Assembly (NCBI RefSeq): GCF_029522115.1
Contig: NZ_JAKWFK010000001.1
Coordinates: 310,001 to 374,000, forward strand
DNA: 64,000 nucleotides
Direction: 5' to 3'
DNA from: Trinickia sp. Y13
GTDB lineage: Bacteria; Pseudomonadota; Gammaproteobacteria; Burkholderiales; Burkholderiaceae
This document shows, in pieces, positions 39,467-46,875 of this stretch. Position 1 is the first letter of the stretch. Each line of letters starts with the position of its first letter. A program made the translations under genes and the position numbers. The notes beneath the pieces were generated by a model. It did not search any database. It had not been told where the DNA came from and saw only the letters and a program-made list of their open reading frames with translations.

Positions 39467-39550
39467 CTAGAGCGAAACCACGGGTAATGCGGCGCGGCCG
39501 CGGCAGACGATGACGGGTACCGGCACGTCGCCAAAGGCTGACGCCACCAT
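39467..39550 (-). pseudogene. Possible C-terminal relic of a universal stress protein
   Basis: The minus strand just after the two-domain Usp gene reads MVASAFGDVPVPVIVCRGRA and ends VVSL before a TAG. The PVPVIVCRG string is like the last beta-strand of Usp domains. The upstream part of such a gene is missing. Only 27 residues support this, so chance is possible. Confidence 0.25.
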
Positions 39551-39637
39551 TGAACGGCAAGCGGCTGGCAATGACGAGTGCCGCGCTTGCGGATGCCCAA
39601 CGTGGCGGCAGGCTGGCTCGAGACGCGCCGTCCGGGC

Positions 39638-40420
39638 TCAGTGCGACATCAGCACTGGCACGGTCATCGAGGCGAGCATGGTGCGGGTGACCCCGCCGAG
39701 CACCCACTCATGCAGCCGCGCGTGTCCGTAGCCGCCCATTACGATGAGGTCGGCATCCATATCCGCCGCATGCGAGAGCAGTAGCTCCGCGAGCGATGCA
39801 TCCACCACCGTTGGAGTAAGCATGCGCTGGTCGAAAGAGATCTCGCGCAGCCGCTCCATTGCGCAGCGAGCCTTTACGCTGTGTGCATTCAAGTAAGCTT
39901 CGAGTTCGTCCAGCGAGCTCACCGGCGCGTCGTGGGGTGCGAATTCGCAAACCTGGACCGACTGCGCACGCTGAAGCAAGGGGAGTGCATCGTGCAGCGC
40001 ACGGGCGCTTTCACGCGTGTCCGACCAACCGACGAGCACGCGCGCGGGCTCGCGAGCCCGGGCTGCGGGCGGCACGAACAGCAGCGGGCAGGAGGCAGCG
40101 GCGACCAGCATGGCGGCCTGCTTCTGGGACAAGGATGCCGGATCGTCTTTATCGGGCTGCGACAGTACGAGCAAATCGTTGAAGCGCGACGCCGAAACGA
40201 GTGCGGCCAGTGTGTCGACCCGCGAGTCGAGCCATGCCGTCGTGGGTGACAGCCTGGCACCCGCCAGCGCTTCATCGAACGCCTGGCCACGTAACGCCTC
40301 GCTTGCCAGCACACCGGGGACCGTGCCCTGGGAAGCGCCGACCATACCCGTCCACGACAGCAGGCTGGTCAGCCCGTGACTGGTACCGGCGTACGCCACC
40401 ACACTGTGATAGGTGTTCAT
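39638..40420 (-). CDS. Two-domain universal stress protein
   Basis: 260 aa from the ATG at 40420 with a GAGGAG ribosome site. The first half is a degenerate Usp domain and the second a canonical one (VMGGYGHARLHEWVLGGVTRTML, ATP-binding pattern). An Fnr/Anr-like box lies 62 bases upstream, supporting induction in low oxygen. It probably functions as a monomer equivalent to a Usp dimer. Confidence 0.85.
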   Translation of the reverse strand: MNTYHSVVAYAGTSHGLTSLLSWTGMVGASQGTVPGVLASEALRGQAFDEALAGARLSPTTAWLDSRVDTLAALVSASRFNDLLVLSQPDKDDPASLSQKQAAMLVAAASCPLLFVPPAARAREPARVLVGWSDTRESARALHDALPLLQRAQSVQVCEFAPHDAPVSSLDELEAYLNAHSVKARCAMERLREISFDQRMLTPTVVDASLAELLLSHAADMDADLIVMGGYGHARLHEWVLGGVTRTMLASMTVPVLMSH

Positions 40421-40481
40421 CGCCAAGCTCCTCGGATCGTAGTTGCATAAGCTCAGGCTAGCACTTGGATGAGCGGCGGAC

Positions 40482-40495
40482 CTGATCAGTATCAA
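40482..40495 (-). promoter_or_regulatory. Fnr/Anr-like box upstream of the Usp gene
   Basis: Read on the minus strand, TTGATACTGATCAG matches TTGAT-N4-ATCAA at nine of ten defined positions. The centre at 40488.5 predicts a transcript start near 40447 at class II spacing, 27 bases before the Usp start codon. Confidence 0.55.
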
Positions 40496-40706
40496 ACATT
40501 GACGAGTACTGTTAGCCGGCCGACATCGTCGCTTGCTATGAGCGTCGCGGGCAAATCGAGACCAGCGCCAGTTCATCTTTTTGTGTTGTTCGGAGAAATG
40601 CGAGCCTTGCGGTGAGTCCGTTTCCGCCAATTCGAACTTTCATGTACTCAAAACGTACTCATTCGACGTTGGCCCGTCGCGGACCGCGAACATATTTTAG
40701 TCACCC

Positions 40707-40733
40707 GAAAAGAAAAAGCCCGCAATTGCGGGC
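40707..40733 (-). terminator. Intrinsic terminator closing the tRNA-Leu region
   Basis: On the minus strand the hairpin GCCCGCAATTGCGGGC (40718-40733) is followed by TTTTTCTTT. It is the last of three terminators downstream of tRNA-Leu. Confidence 0.85.
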
Positions 40734-40780
40734 TTCATCGCGAATATATCATCCAGCAGATTGATTTGGATCTGTTTTTC

Positions 40781-40887
40781 TGGTGCCCAGGAGAGGACTC
40801 GGTCACGCAAGCGCGACCCCGGCTGCGCTTGCAAGCGCAGCCTTTCGAGTCCTCCCGCAAGGTGCGCAGGCACCTTGCTTCCTGGGC
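40781..40887 (-). ncRNA. tRNA-like element A, tRNA-Leu acceptor/T-stem mimic
   Basis: 107 nt read on the minus strand. It begins GCCCAGGA and ends TCCTGGGC-ACCA, so it can form the same 7-8 bp acceptor stem as tRNA-Leu with a 3' CCA. GGAGG and CCTCT copy the tRNA T-stem including its G-U pair, extended by ACTC/GAGT. In place of the D and anticodon arms there is one 9-bp hairpin (GCAAGGTGC-CTGC-GCACCTTGC). The T-loop is replaced by two hairpins, GGCTGCGCT-TGCA-AGCGCAGCC and GGTCGCG-CTTG-CGTGACC. The last 21 nt are identical to the tRNA 3' end. Expression is unproven: a terminator lies between it and the tRNA. Confidence 0.55.
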
Positions 40888-40895
40888 GGAATAAT

Positions 40896-40925
40896 GAAAA
40901 AAGGCCAGCAAAGCTGACCTTTTTA
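40896..40925 (-). terminator. Intrinsic terminator in repeat unit A
   Basis: The hairpin GGTCAGC-TTT-GCTGGCC (40903-40919) is flanked by A and T tracts on both sides and can work in both directions. On the minus strand it ends in TTTTTTCATTATT. Confidence 0.8.
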
Positions 40926-40931
40926 AAAAAC

Positions 40932-41038
40932 TGGTGCCCAGGAGAGGACTCGGTCACACTCGCGCGACCCCGGCTGCGCTTGCAAGCGCAGCCTTTCGAG
41001 TCCTCCCGCAAGGTGCGCAGGCACCTTGCTTCCTGGGC
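40932..41038 (-). ncRNA. tRNA-like element B, tRNA-Leu acceptor/T-stem mimic
   Basis: Same architecture and length as element A. The only three differences lie in the third hairpin: the loop is CGAG instead of CTTG and one G-C pair is a G-U pair. Pairing is thus kept. It lies 46 bases beyond the tRNA-Leu 3' end, after the unit-B terminator, so it would be made only by read-through or from its own promoter. Confidence 0.55.
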
Positions 41039-41047
41039 GGAATAATG

Positions 41048-41075
41048 AAAAAAGGCCAGCAAAGCTGACCTTTTT
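41048..41075 (-). terminator. Intrinsic terminator directly after tRNA-Leu
   Basis: The hairpin GGTCAGC-TTT-GCTGGCC (41054-41070) with flanking A and T tracts begins about 9 bases after the tRNA CCA. The same structure recurs at 40896-40925. Confidence 0.85.
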
Positions 41076-41083
41076 AAAAATAC

Positions 41084-41170
41084 TGGTGCCCAGGAGAGGA
41101 CTCGAACCTCCACGATGTTGCCACCGCTAGGACCTGAACCTAGTGCGTCTACCAATTCCGCCACCTGGGC
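41084..41170 (-). tRNA. tRNA-Leu, anticodon CAG
   Basis: 87 nt with encoded CCA. The acceptor stem is GCCCAGG/CCTGGGC with discriminator A. The D-arm holds GGCGGAATTGGTAGACGC, the anticodon arm is CTAGG-TTCAGGT-CCTAG giving CAG, a long class II variable arm follows, and the T-arm is GGAGG-TTCGAGT-CCTCT. It reads CUG codons, very common in this GC-rich genome. It has its own promoter at 41191-41218 and a terminator right after the 3' end. Confidence 0.97.
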
Positions 41171-41190
41171 TCGCTTTGAGCGAAGGCGCT

Positions 41191-41218
41191 ATTGTAGCCA
41201 GTTCCGCGTAACTGTCAA
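41191..41218 (-). promoter_or_regulatory. Promoter of tRNA-Leu
   Basis: On the minus strand TTGACA (41213-41218) and TACAAT (41191-41196) are separated by 16 bases. This is a near-consensus sigma-70 promoter, with the start expected near 41184, about 14 bases before the mature tRNA 5' end. Confidence 0.85.
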
Positions 41219-41236
41219 CGATGCACCCGCAAAAAT

Positions 41237-42994
41237 TCAACTCCCAATCACCACCAACACCTGCGCCAACGGCGCCGTCGACCCACCCGGCCCAGCCGCC
41301 CGTAAGGGCTGCCCATATGTCACGCGCGCATTCACAAAGCGCGACCACTGAAACCGCACGCCCACCCCCACGCTAGATAGCATGCCCGCCTGTATTTCCG
41401 CAGGCTGATCGATCTTGTTCCAAACATGCCCCGCATCGACGAACAAGAACGGCTGAAACGCCGGCCCGCTATCGCCGAAAAACGCAAACGCAGGCGTGCG
41501 CAATTCCGTTTGAACATCCCACCCGCGATCGCCTTGCACGCTATACGGCGCATACCCGCGCAACGTATCGTCGCCGCCAAGCCCCATTTCCTCGCTCGGC
41601 AATAGCGTATTCGGCGTCCATTGGAATCGCCCGCGCGCAGATAAGCTAAATCCCGCGCCAAGCGTCAAATCGCGCTGAGCGAGCAATTGCATATACTCAT
41701 AACGCGCCGTCGCACCGTTGCGCGTAGTCCGAAACGCATCGTCGGTGTTACTCCCATCCAAATGCCCGGGGCTGCCCACGAGCGCAACGTTCGCGTGCGT
41801 CTGTCCCAACGAATCGCTTTTCGTCGCATCGTAGGCGATCAAAAACTGATGCGCGTGCGTATTGGCATTGAAGACCTGCACGCCCCCGAATTCCAGATCG
41901 TTGTTCGAGCGCTTGAAGTCGTAGCCGACCTGCAACTGTTGCTGCCACCCGTCCACCAGCGGCAAATGCCGATCGTAACGCGCGCTGAACTGCGCCGAGA
42001 CGCCCGTCTGATTGAAGCTGTTGTCCAGGCGCGGCGTGCTCTGCGCATACACACCAAAGAATTCGACGCGATCGAACCAAGGCAACGGCGCGGAGTAACT
42101 GAACGAGTGCGCCTGAAAACGCGGCCGGTTCGGCCGGCCTTCGATCGCCGGATTGCCCCCAAGCAAGTCGTTGCTCGCCGTGTATTGGTAAGCGATCTGC
42201 TGATCGAGCCCAAATAGATTGCCGTAATCGAAACCCGCAAAAAAACGGTCCCTGCCCAACTGCTGAACCCCGGCATTGTCATAACCGGCGTTGACGCGAA
42301 ACGGGAAGCGATCCTGCGTCTGCAGGATCACGTCGGTCGCGTTCGTGCCCTCGCCAGGTGCATACACGACATCGACGCGTCGATACGGATTGGCGTTCAA
42401 CAGCGTCAAGCCGGTGGAAACATCCGACTCGGTGACGGGGCCGCCACTTCGCAAGGGCATCTCCCGCAGCAGTTGCGCCTCCGAAAAATAACGGTTGTCC
42501 CGCGCCATGACGCGCCCGACATGAAACTCGGCCACGGCGATGCGCACGACGCCGTCGCTGACGTCCTGCTCGGGCACGTAAACATCGACGAGCGGCTGGC
42601 CCGCCGAGCGGAACCGTTCGATCACCGCACGGCGTATCTGCGCGAGCCGCGCGAATGTCAAAGGCCGACCGATATCGCCCGCGAACTGCGCAAGGAACGC
42701 ACCGTCCAGCACGGGCAAGCCCACGGCCGCTACCCGCTTGCCTTCCGGCAAGGCCTGCGTGCGCACGAGCACATGGCCGTCATCCCTGACGAAGACGATG
42801 CCGCGCAGGCTCGCGATGGCCACTTGCTGCGAGCCCGTCGCTGCCCCCGGCGGCGGGGGCGGGGAGGCCGGCCGAGCAGGCGCAGGGGGCGGGCTGGGCG
42901 CCACGTCGCGATAGGATTGCGCGCCGGCCGTGGTGCAAACGAGCGCGAGCGCCACGCCGGTCCAACAGAGTTTGCCGCCGAATCGGCAACTCAT
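41237..42994 (-). CDS. TpsB-family two-partner secretion transporter (ShlB/FhaC/HecB type)
   Basis: 585 aa from the ATG at 42994. A signal peptide (about residues 1-26) is followed by a Pro-rich linker, POTRA domains (IASLRGIVFVRDDGHV..., FHVGRVMARDNRYFSE) and an outer-membrane beta-barrel. LRGYAPYSVQGDRGW is the conserved barrel loop of the TpsB family. It exports a TpsA exoprotein with a filamentous-haemagglutinin N-terminal domain. The only such protein in the window is 18 kb away at 60877-63204, on the same strand. Confidence 0.88.
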   Translation of the reverse strand: MSCRFGGKLCWTGVALALVCTTAGAQSYRDVAPSPPPAPARPASPPPPPGAATGSQQVAIASLRGIVFVRDDGHVLVRTQALPEGKRVAAVGLPVLDGAFLAQFAGDIGRPLTFARLAQIRRAVIERFRSAGQPLVDVYVPEQDVSDGVVRIAVAEFHVGRVMARDNRYFSEAQLLREMPLRSGGPVTESDVSTGLTLLNANPYRRVDVVYAPGEGTNATDVILQTQDRFPFRVNAGYDNAGVQQLGRDRFFAGFDYGNLFGLDQQIAYQYTASNDLLGGNPAIEGRPNRPRFQAHSFSYSAPLPWFDRVEFFGVYAQSTPRLDNSFNQTGVSAQFSARYDRHLPLVDGWQQQLQVGYDFKRSNNDLEFGGVQVFNANTHAHQFLIAYDATKSDSLGQTHANVALVGSPGHLDGSNTDDAFRTTRNGATARYEYMQLLAQRDLTLGAGFSLSARGRFQWTPNTLLPSEEMGLGGDDTLRGYAPYSVQGDRGWDVQTELRTPAFAFFGDSGPAFQPFLFVDAGHVWNKIDQPAEIQAGMLSSVGVGVRFQWSRFVNARVTYGQPLRAAGPGGSTAPLAQVLVVIGS

Positions 42995-43056
42995 ACGCGA
43001 GCTTGCTGCGTCATACCGGATCCCCCGTTTCACGGCGCGTCTGCACGTGCGAAGCG

Positions 43057-43590
43057 CTACGCACGCGCGATATCCTTGATTTTGCGTGCAGGTACGCCAC
43101 CCACCAGCGTGTAGGCGGGCACATCCTTCGTGACGACCGCACCGGCGGCCACCACGGCCGCTTCGTGGATCGTGACCCCGGGCAAAATCGTTGCGCCCGC
43201 ACCGATCCAAACCTTGTCTTCCACGCGAATCTCATGGTGATCGAGACCGCGGCCGAGCTCGGGCGCGAAGACGATACCGTGCGTAGCCGTCTCGAACGAC
43301 ACGCGCGGGCCGATTTGCACGTCGGCCCCGATCGAGATGCGACTATTGCGGCAGGCAAGCCGCGTGTCGAAGTTCAGGTAGGCGCGATCGCCGATCGAAA
43401 TGCCGCGAATCGTTTCCTCGTTCAAGCTCAGTTCGACATTCAAAGGCCCGATGATCGTCACGTCCTTGCCGATCGCCATGCCCGCGCTGCGGAAGAAGGC
43501 AGGGCGGATGCGGTTGAAGGGGCCATAGGTCGGCATCGCATTGCCGAGGCTGATGAAAAGGTGTCGTTTGAAAGCGCTCAGGAGCTTCAT
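43057..43590 (-). CDS. Hexapeptide-repeat acetyltransferase (LbetaH family)
   Basis: 177 aa from the ATG at 43590; the frame extends to 43635. Isoleucine-patch hexapeptide repeats form a left-handed beta-helix (ISIGDRAYLNF, ISIGADVQIGPRVSF). The C-terminal VWIGAGATILPGVTIHEAAVVAAGAVVTKDVP is the NodL/LacA/WbbJ signature. It transfers an acetyl group to a sugar. It may decorate a surface polysaccharide, although it is outside the main EPS block. Confidence 0.88.
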   Translation of the reverse strand: MKLLSAFKRHLFISLGNAMPTYGPFNRIRPAFFRSAGMAIGKDVTIIGPLNVELSLNEETIRGISIGDRAYLNFDTRLACRNSRISIGADVQIGPRVSFETATHGIVFAPELGRGLDHHEIRVEDKVWIGAGATILPGVTIHEAAVVAAGAVVTKDVPAYTLVGGVPARKIKDIARA

Positions 43591-43796
43591 TGGTTCGCAC
43601 GCTCGAAGGCGCATTGCGCCACAATGCTCGACCATACCGCGCGCCGAACGTTCCGTCCCTAATGTGGCGTATAGAGCGGGGCTTTTGTCGTAAATCCAGG
43701 CAACGCGTGTTTCCTCCCGCTCTCCGGGCCGGGTCGTGATGCCCTCATAGCGCCCCTCTCAAATTGGGGGCGCTTCGGAAATCCGGCTTTGAATGG

Positions 43797-44306
43797 TTAC
43801 ATTGCGGCGGCACCGGGCGAGGAAGGTTTGCCTCTGGCACCGCTGAATATGAGCAGCGCCACGCCGAGCATAATTCCGACGTCCGCAACGTTGAACACGC
43901 CCGTTCGCACATGCCCGATTCCCACGTTCAGAAAATCGAAAACTCGACCCTGATCGACACAACGGTCGAGTAGATTGCTGAACCCCCCGCCCAAAATGCA
44001 AGTGATCGCAAAGACTTCGACACGGCCAAGCTTGGACGAACGCAGCAGCCATCCGAGCAGCCCTGCAAGGATCGCCAGAACACCGTATGTGAACACCGTA
44101 TTGCGCGTCGCGGCAGCCATCTCTGCGCCTGCACTGAGGAACGCCCCGTGGTTGTAAGTGGGGAGAACGAGCAGGCTTCCCCCGAGAAGCGACACGACTT
44201 CGCCGGGCCTCAAGATTTGCTTGAATAAGGCCTTCGTCAACTGGTCAAGGATGATCCAGGCGAGCGCGCCAAGAAGCGCAGTGGCGATTCTCTGTTTCGT
44301 CGTCAT
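43797..44306 (-). CDS. lspA: Signal peptidase II family protein (LspA-type)
   Basis: 169 aa, four predicted helices. Both catalytic Asp motifs are present: GGGFSNLLDRCVDQGRVFDFLN and FNVADVGIMLG. The enzyme removes lipoprotein signal peptides after diacylglycerol attachment. The start overlaps the stop of the upstream 79-aa gene (ATGA). The usual ileS-lspA context is absent, so this may be a second, accessory copy. Confidence 0.8.
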   Translation of the reverse strand: MTTKQRIATALLGALAWIILDQLTKALFKQILRPGEVVSLLGGSLLVLPTYNHGAFLSAGAEMAAATRNTVFTYGVLAILAGLLGWLLRSSKLGRVEVFAITCILGGGFSNLLDRCVDQGRVFDFLNVGIGHVRTGVFNVADVGIMLGVALLIFSGARGKPSSPGAAAM

Positions 44307-44542
44307 TCGGTAAATGGTCCGTTGCCAGGCAGGGGCGCATTCCATTTGTCGGTGCGAGGCTTGGTGACATCGAAGCCGAGCAAGGCAGTGCCCGCTGGCT
44401 CGATCTCGTGGGCTAGGGCGGCAATCTTAGCAGGTAGCCTTGCCGCCTCTCGCGCATTGCACCCGAGCAAGATCACACCAGGGGCCGCCTGCCCGGCGAA
44501 AGTCCCGCCATCGAAGCGAGGAATTTCGACCGAAATCGTCAC
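44303..44542 (-). CDS. Hypothetical 79-aa protein coupled to lspA
   Basis: 79 aa from a GTG at 44542; an in-frame stop lies two codons upstream. The stop overlaps the lspA start by four bases, suggesting translational coupling. It is soluble with an Ala-rich helix and one Cys (LLGCNAREAARL). I do not recognise a family. Confidence 0.5.
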   Translation of the reverse strand: MTISVEIPRFDGGTFAGQAAPGVILLGCNAREAARLPAKIAALAHEIEPAGTALLGFDVTKPRTDKWNAPLPGNGPFTE

Positions 44543-44730
44543 TTGAGATCAAATAGTATCGCCATTAAATTGGGGTCGTTATCCGAATAACAACCAGAAA
44601 AACATCTCCAATCGGCCGTAATAACTTCCGAAATTCCTACAAACTTTACGAGAAAACTAGGGATTTCCCCGATGTGGTATCGGTAACAAACGGCCGACAA
44701 GCCGTCACACTTTGATACGAAAATACACAC
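44539..44730 (-). CDS. Possible small ORF upstream of the lspA pair
   Basis: 63 codons from a GTG; the stop overlaps the start of the 79-aa gene by four bases (GTGA), as in an operon. But the base composition is AT-rich, there is no good ribosome site and the Cys-rich product has no recognisable family. It is kept as a weak candidate. Confidence 0.2.
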   Translation of the reverse strand: MCIFVSKCDGLSAVCYRYHIGEIPSFLVKFVGISEVITADWRCFSGCYSDNDPNLMAILFDLK

Positions 44731-45106
44731 TTCGGAAATTTCACCCGTAGAGCGTTTTTCGTGGCCGTTATGTCGGATGAATCCTACACATTTTGCTGAC
44801 GCCCTACGCGATCTTCCTCCTACGCTGATTTCGCCAACTCGCGCGTTCCCCGATACTTCGCATCAACGAGTTGCAACCGCCTTCCGCCTAGACGAGATTG
44901 CGCGTCGCGGGCGGGCCTGAACGGCGGATCTTCCCGTGAAGCGATGCCCAAGATTGCGGCGCAAAGCTGATTTATTAGTTAGGAATCCTAACTAACTGAT
45001 TGTAGAGCATTTGTTTGGGAAAGCCCCGTATCGCTTCGAGATGCCGCTGCCCCGATTTCCACACGTTCCGCTCGGGCCTGTCTCGATGCACTTGAGGGTT
45101 TGAAAG
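44543..45106. other. AT-rich regulatory region between lspA unit and lipoprotein glycosidase
   Basis: About 560 bases, clearly lower in GC than the surroundings from 44540 to about 44760. It may be foreign DNA or a silencer-bound promoter. The right part carries the palindrome at 44975-44995. Confidence 0.5.
44975..44995. promoter_or_regulatory. Perfect 21-bp palindrome, probable operator
   Basis: TTAGTTAGGA and TCCTAACTAA are exact inverted arms around one central base. It lies 112 bases before the lipoprotein-glycosidase start. The form resembles sites bound by MarR-type dimers, but no such gene is in the window. Confidence 0.65.
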
Positions 45107-46678
45107 ATGAAACGACGTCAATTTCTCGGCTGCCTCACCGCAGCGGCAAGCAGCTACGCTCTCGTTGCCTGTGGCGGCGGCGGATCCGACGCCGCCTCGG
45201 GCGGCAGCTCGAGCGCGGGAACGGGCGCGGTGGTGAACGCAAGCTCGACGTCGACCTCGTCGGCCTCGCCGGACGGCACTACCGTGCCGTCGGCAAGCTC
45301 TATCGTGGACAACGGCGCAAACGTTTGGACACTGTCGAATGGTTATATTTACAAAAACGGCACCAAGGATCCGTACTCGTACAACGTGATCATGCTGCTC
45401 TGGTACGGCGGCTACGTGTACCAGGAAAACACCAGCAAGGCCTTCTACAAGTGGACCGGCTCGACTTGGACGCAATCCCTCGACCCGCGCTTGGGCGGCA
45501 CGTCGGCGGACGGCACGACGATTCCTCCTGCCTCGTACATCATCGACAAGCAGAACAACCAGTGGACGCTCTCGGGCGGCTATATCTATAAAAACGGAGT
45601 GAAGGATCCGTACTCGTACAACGTGAGCTTGCTGCTCTGGTACGGCGGCATGATTTATCAGAAGGGCACGGGTGGTCAGTTCTACGTGAAGACGTGGATG
45701 AACACCTGGCTGCCTAGCCGCGATCCTCGCGTGGACTTGGCAGCGACGGCCGGTTCCTTCTACGGCATCAACGGTCACTACGACTATCCGTTCACGGCGA
45801 CGCAGGTCGTCAGTGCGCTGCAAGCCCTCGGCTGCACCACCTACCGCGTGGGCTGCGTCAACAAGTCGACGCAGTTGAACCCGGTCATCTCGCTCGCCAG
45901 GCAGTTCCAGGCGGCTAACATGACGCTCTTTACGCTCGTCAACTACGGCTTGCGCGATGCCACCGGCACGCTCTACGCGAGCGAGTCGGCCGCTTACAGC
46001 GCTACGTACGCGGGCGCTGCGGCAGTCGCCACGGCACTCGCGCCGTACGGGGTCACGATGTACGAATGCGGCAACGAACTGACGCGCGACCCCGCGATCA
46101 TCCTCAATTCGGCGACGGCGGGCACGAACAAGGCCGACTTCAACAACGCGAATTGGCCGATCATGCGCGGGGCCATCCGCGGGATGATCGCCGGCATCAA
46201 GTCGGTGCAGCCGGGCGCGAAGGTAGGGGTGAACTTCTGCGTGGCGGATATCGCGGCGTCGGACATGTTGTGGGACGGCCTGCAGCCCGACGGCACGGGC
46301 GGTCATCCGACGGTGCGCTGGGACATCACGACGTGGCACAACTACTCGCCCTATGGCGACATCTTCAACATCGGCACCGATGGCGCGGGCCCCGGTTTCA
46401 ACTTGCCGTCGTATTGCAAGGCGCGATACGGCGTTCCGTTCATGATCACCGAGTGGAATGCGGCGCCCGAGCAGAACGAGACGCAGCGTTCGAGCTATGT
46501 CACGAAGCAACTGGGCGAGTTTTATGCGGCCCGCAAGACGCAAGGCATGCAGTCCGTGATGTACTACGAACTGACGAGTGGCGATTACACCTACGGCATC
46601 GTGCTCGACGATCTAACGCCGATTCAGCCCACGTACGGTACGTTCCAAACGTTCGTGCAGAATAACCCGGACAATTAA
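45107..46678 (+). CDS. Secreted glycoside hydrolase-like protein with duplicated N-terminal domain
   Basis: 523 aa. The N-terminus MKRRQFLGCLTAAASSYALVACGG looks like a lipoprotein or Tat-like signal with lipobox VAC. Two tandem copies of a 70-residue module (DGTTxPxAS...WTLS/GGYIYKNG...KDPYSYNV...LLWYGG) follow, probably carbohydrate-binding. The C-terminal part is a TIM-barrel glycosidase of clan GH-A type, with the acid/base candidate in YECGNELTRDP and the nucleophile candidate in FMITEWNAAPE. It may process a surface polysaccharide. A strong terminator follows. The exact GH family is not certain. Confidence 0.75.
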   Translation: MKRRQFLGCLTAAASSYALVACGGGGSDAASGGSSSAGTGAVVNASSTSTSSASPDGTTVPSASSIVDNGANVWTLSNGYIYKNGTKDPYSYNVIMLLWYGGYVYQENTSKAFYKWTGSTWTQSLDPRLGGTSADGTTIPPASYIIDKQNNQWTLSGGYIYKNGVKDPYSYNVSLLLWYGGMIYQKGTGGQFYVKTWMNTWLPSRDPRVDLAATAGSFYGINGHYDYPFTATQVVSALQALGCTTYRVGCVNKSTQLNPVISLARQFQAANMTLFTLVNYGLRDATGTLYASESAAYSATYAGAAAVATALAPYGVTMYECGNELTRDPAIILNSATAGTNKADFNNANWPIMRGAIRGMIAGIKSVQPGAKVGVNFCVADIAASDMLWDGLQPDGTGGHPTVRWDITTWHNYSPYGDIFNIGTDGAGPGFNLPSYCKARYGVPFMITEWNAAPEQNETQRSSYVTKQLGEFYAARKTQGMQSVMYYELTSGDYTYGIVLDDLTPIQPTYGTFQTFVQNNPDN

Positions 46679-46714
46679 GGACCCGTTGCATTCGCTAGCG
46701 GGCGAATGAGACGA

Positions 46715-46764
46715 AAGCTCGAAGCCGCGGCGCATTACGCCGTCGCTTCGAGCTTTTTTCTTTT
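46715..46764 (+). terminator. Intrinsic terminator after the lipoprotein glycosidase
   Basis: AAGCTCGAAGC (46715-46725) pairs with GCTTCGAGCTT (46745-46755), followed by TTTTCTTTT. It closes the plus-strand gene and may also limit read-through from the minus-strand EPS genes. Confidence 0.85.
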
Positions 46765-46875
46765 CGAGCGTCGATCGATGGGCTCGTTCGTTCCGCTGCC
46801 TTCACTTGTACGCGCTGCCTGAGCCACGGGTCACGAACGGGCGCCATCGATTTCGCGGGTAGACGAACGCTGCCG

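Larger units (their letters stand above)
39268..39637. other. Intergenic region with MFS promoter and a possible Usp relic
   Basis: About 370 bases. An exact inverted repeat GTCACAA-N11-TTGTGAC is at 39362-39386, about 95 bases upstream of the MFS start. A short coding-like tail is listed at 39467-39550. No full gene is supported. Confidence 0.4.
40781..41083. repeat. Tandem duplication, two units of 151-152 bp downstream of tRNA-Leu
   Basis: Units 40781-40931 and 40932-41083 each hold a tRNA-like element and a hairpin terminator. The third occurrence of the unit's first 21 bases, at 41084, is the 3' end of the real tRNA-Leu. The two 107-nt elements differ at three positions only. Confidence 0.9.

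Noticed and set aside
40536-40643. 35-codon minus-strand frame downstream of the tRNA region, possible integrase remnant
   Set aside because: No integrase motif is visible and the peptide is too short to support any family.
40781-41083. CRISPR-like or phage-type repeat array
   Set aside because: Units are 151-152 bp, only two, with no short repeat-spacer pattern; they are derived from the tRNA 3' end.
44975-46543. 522-codon minus-strand frame opposite the lipoprotein glycosidase
   Set aside because: Arg/Val-rich antisense frame ending in the palindrome; the plus strand encodes a recognisable secreted enzyme.
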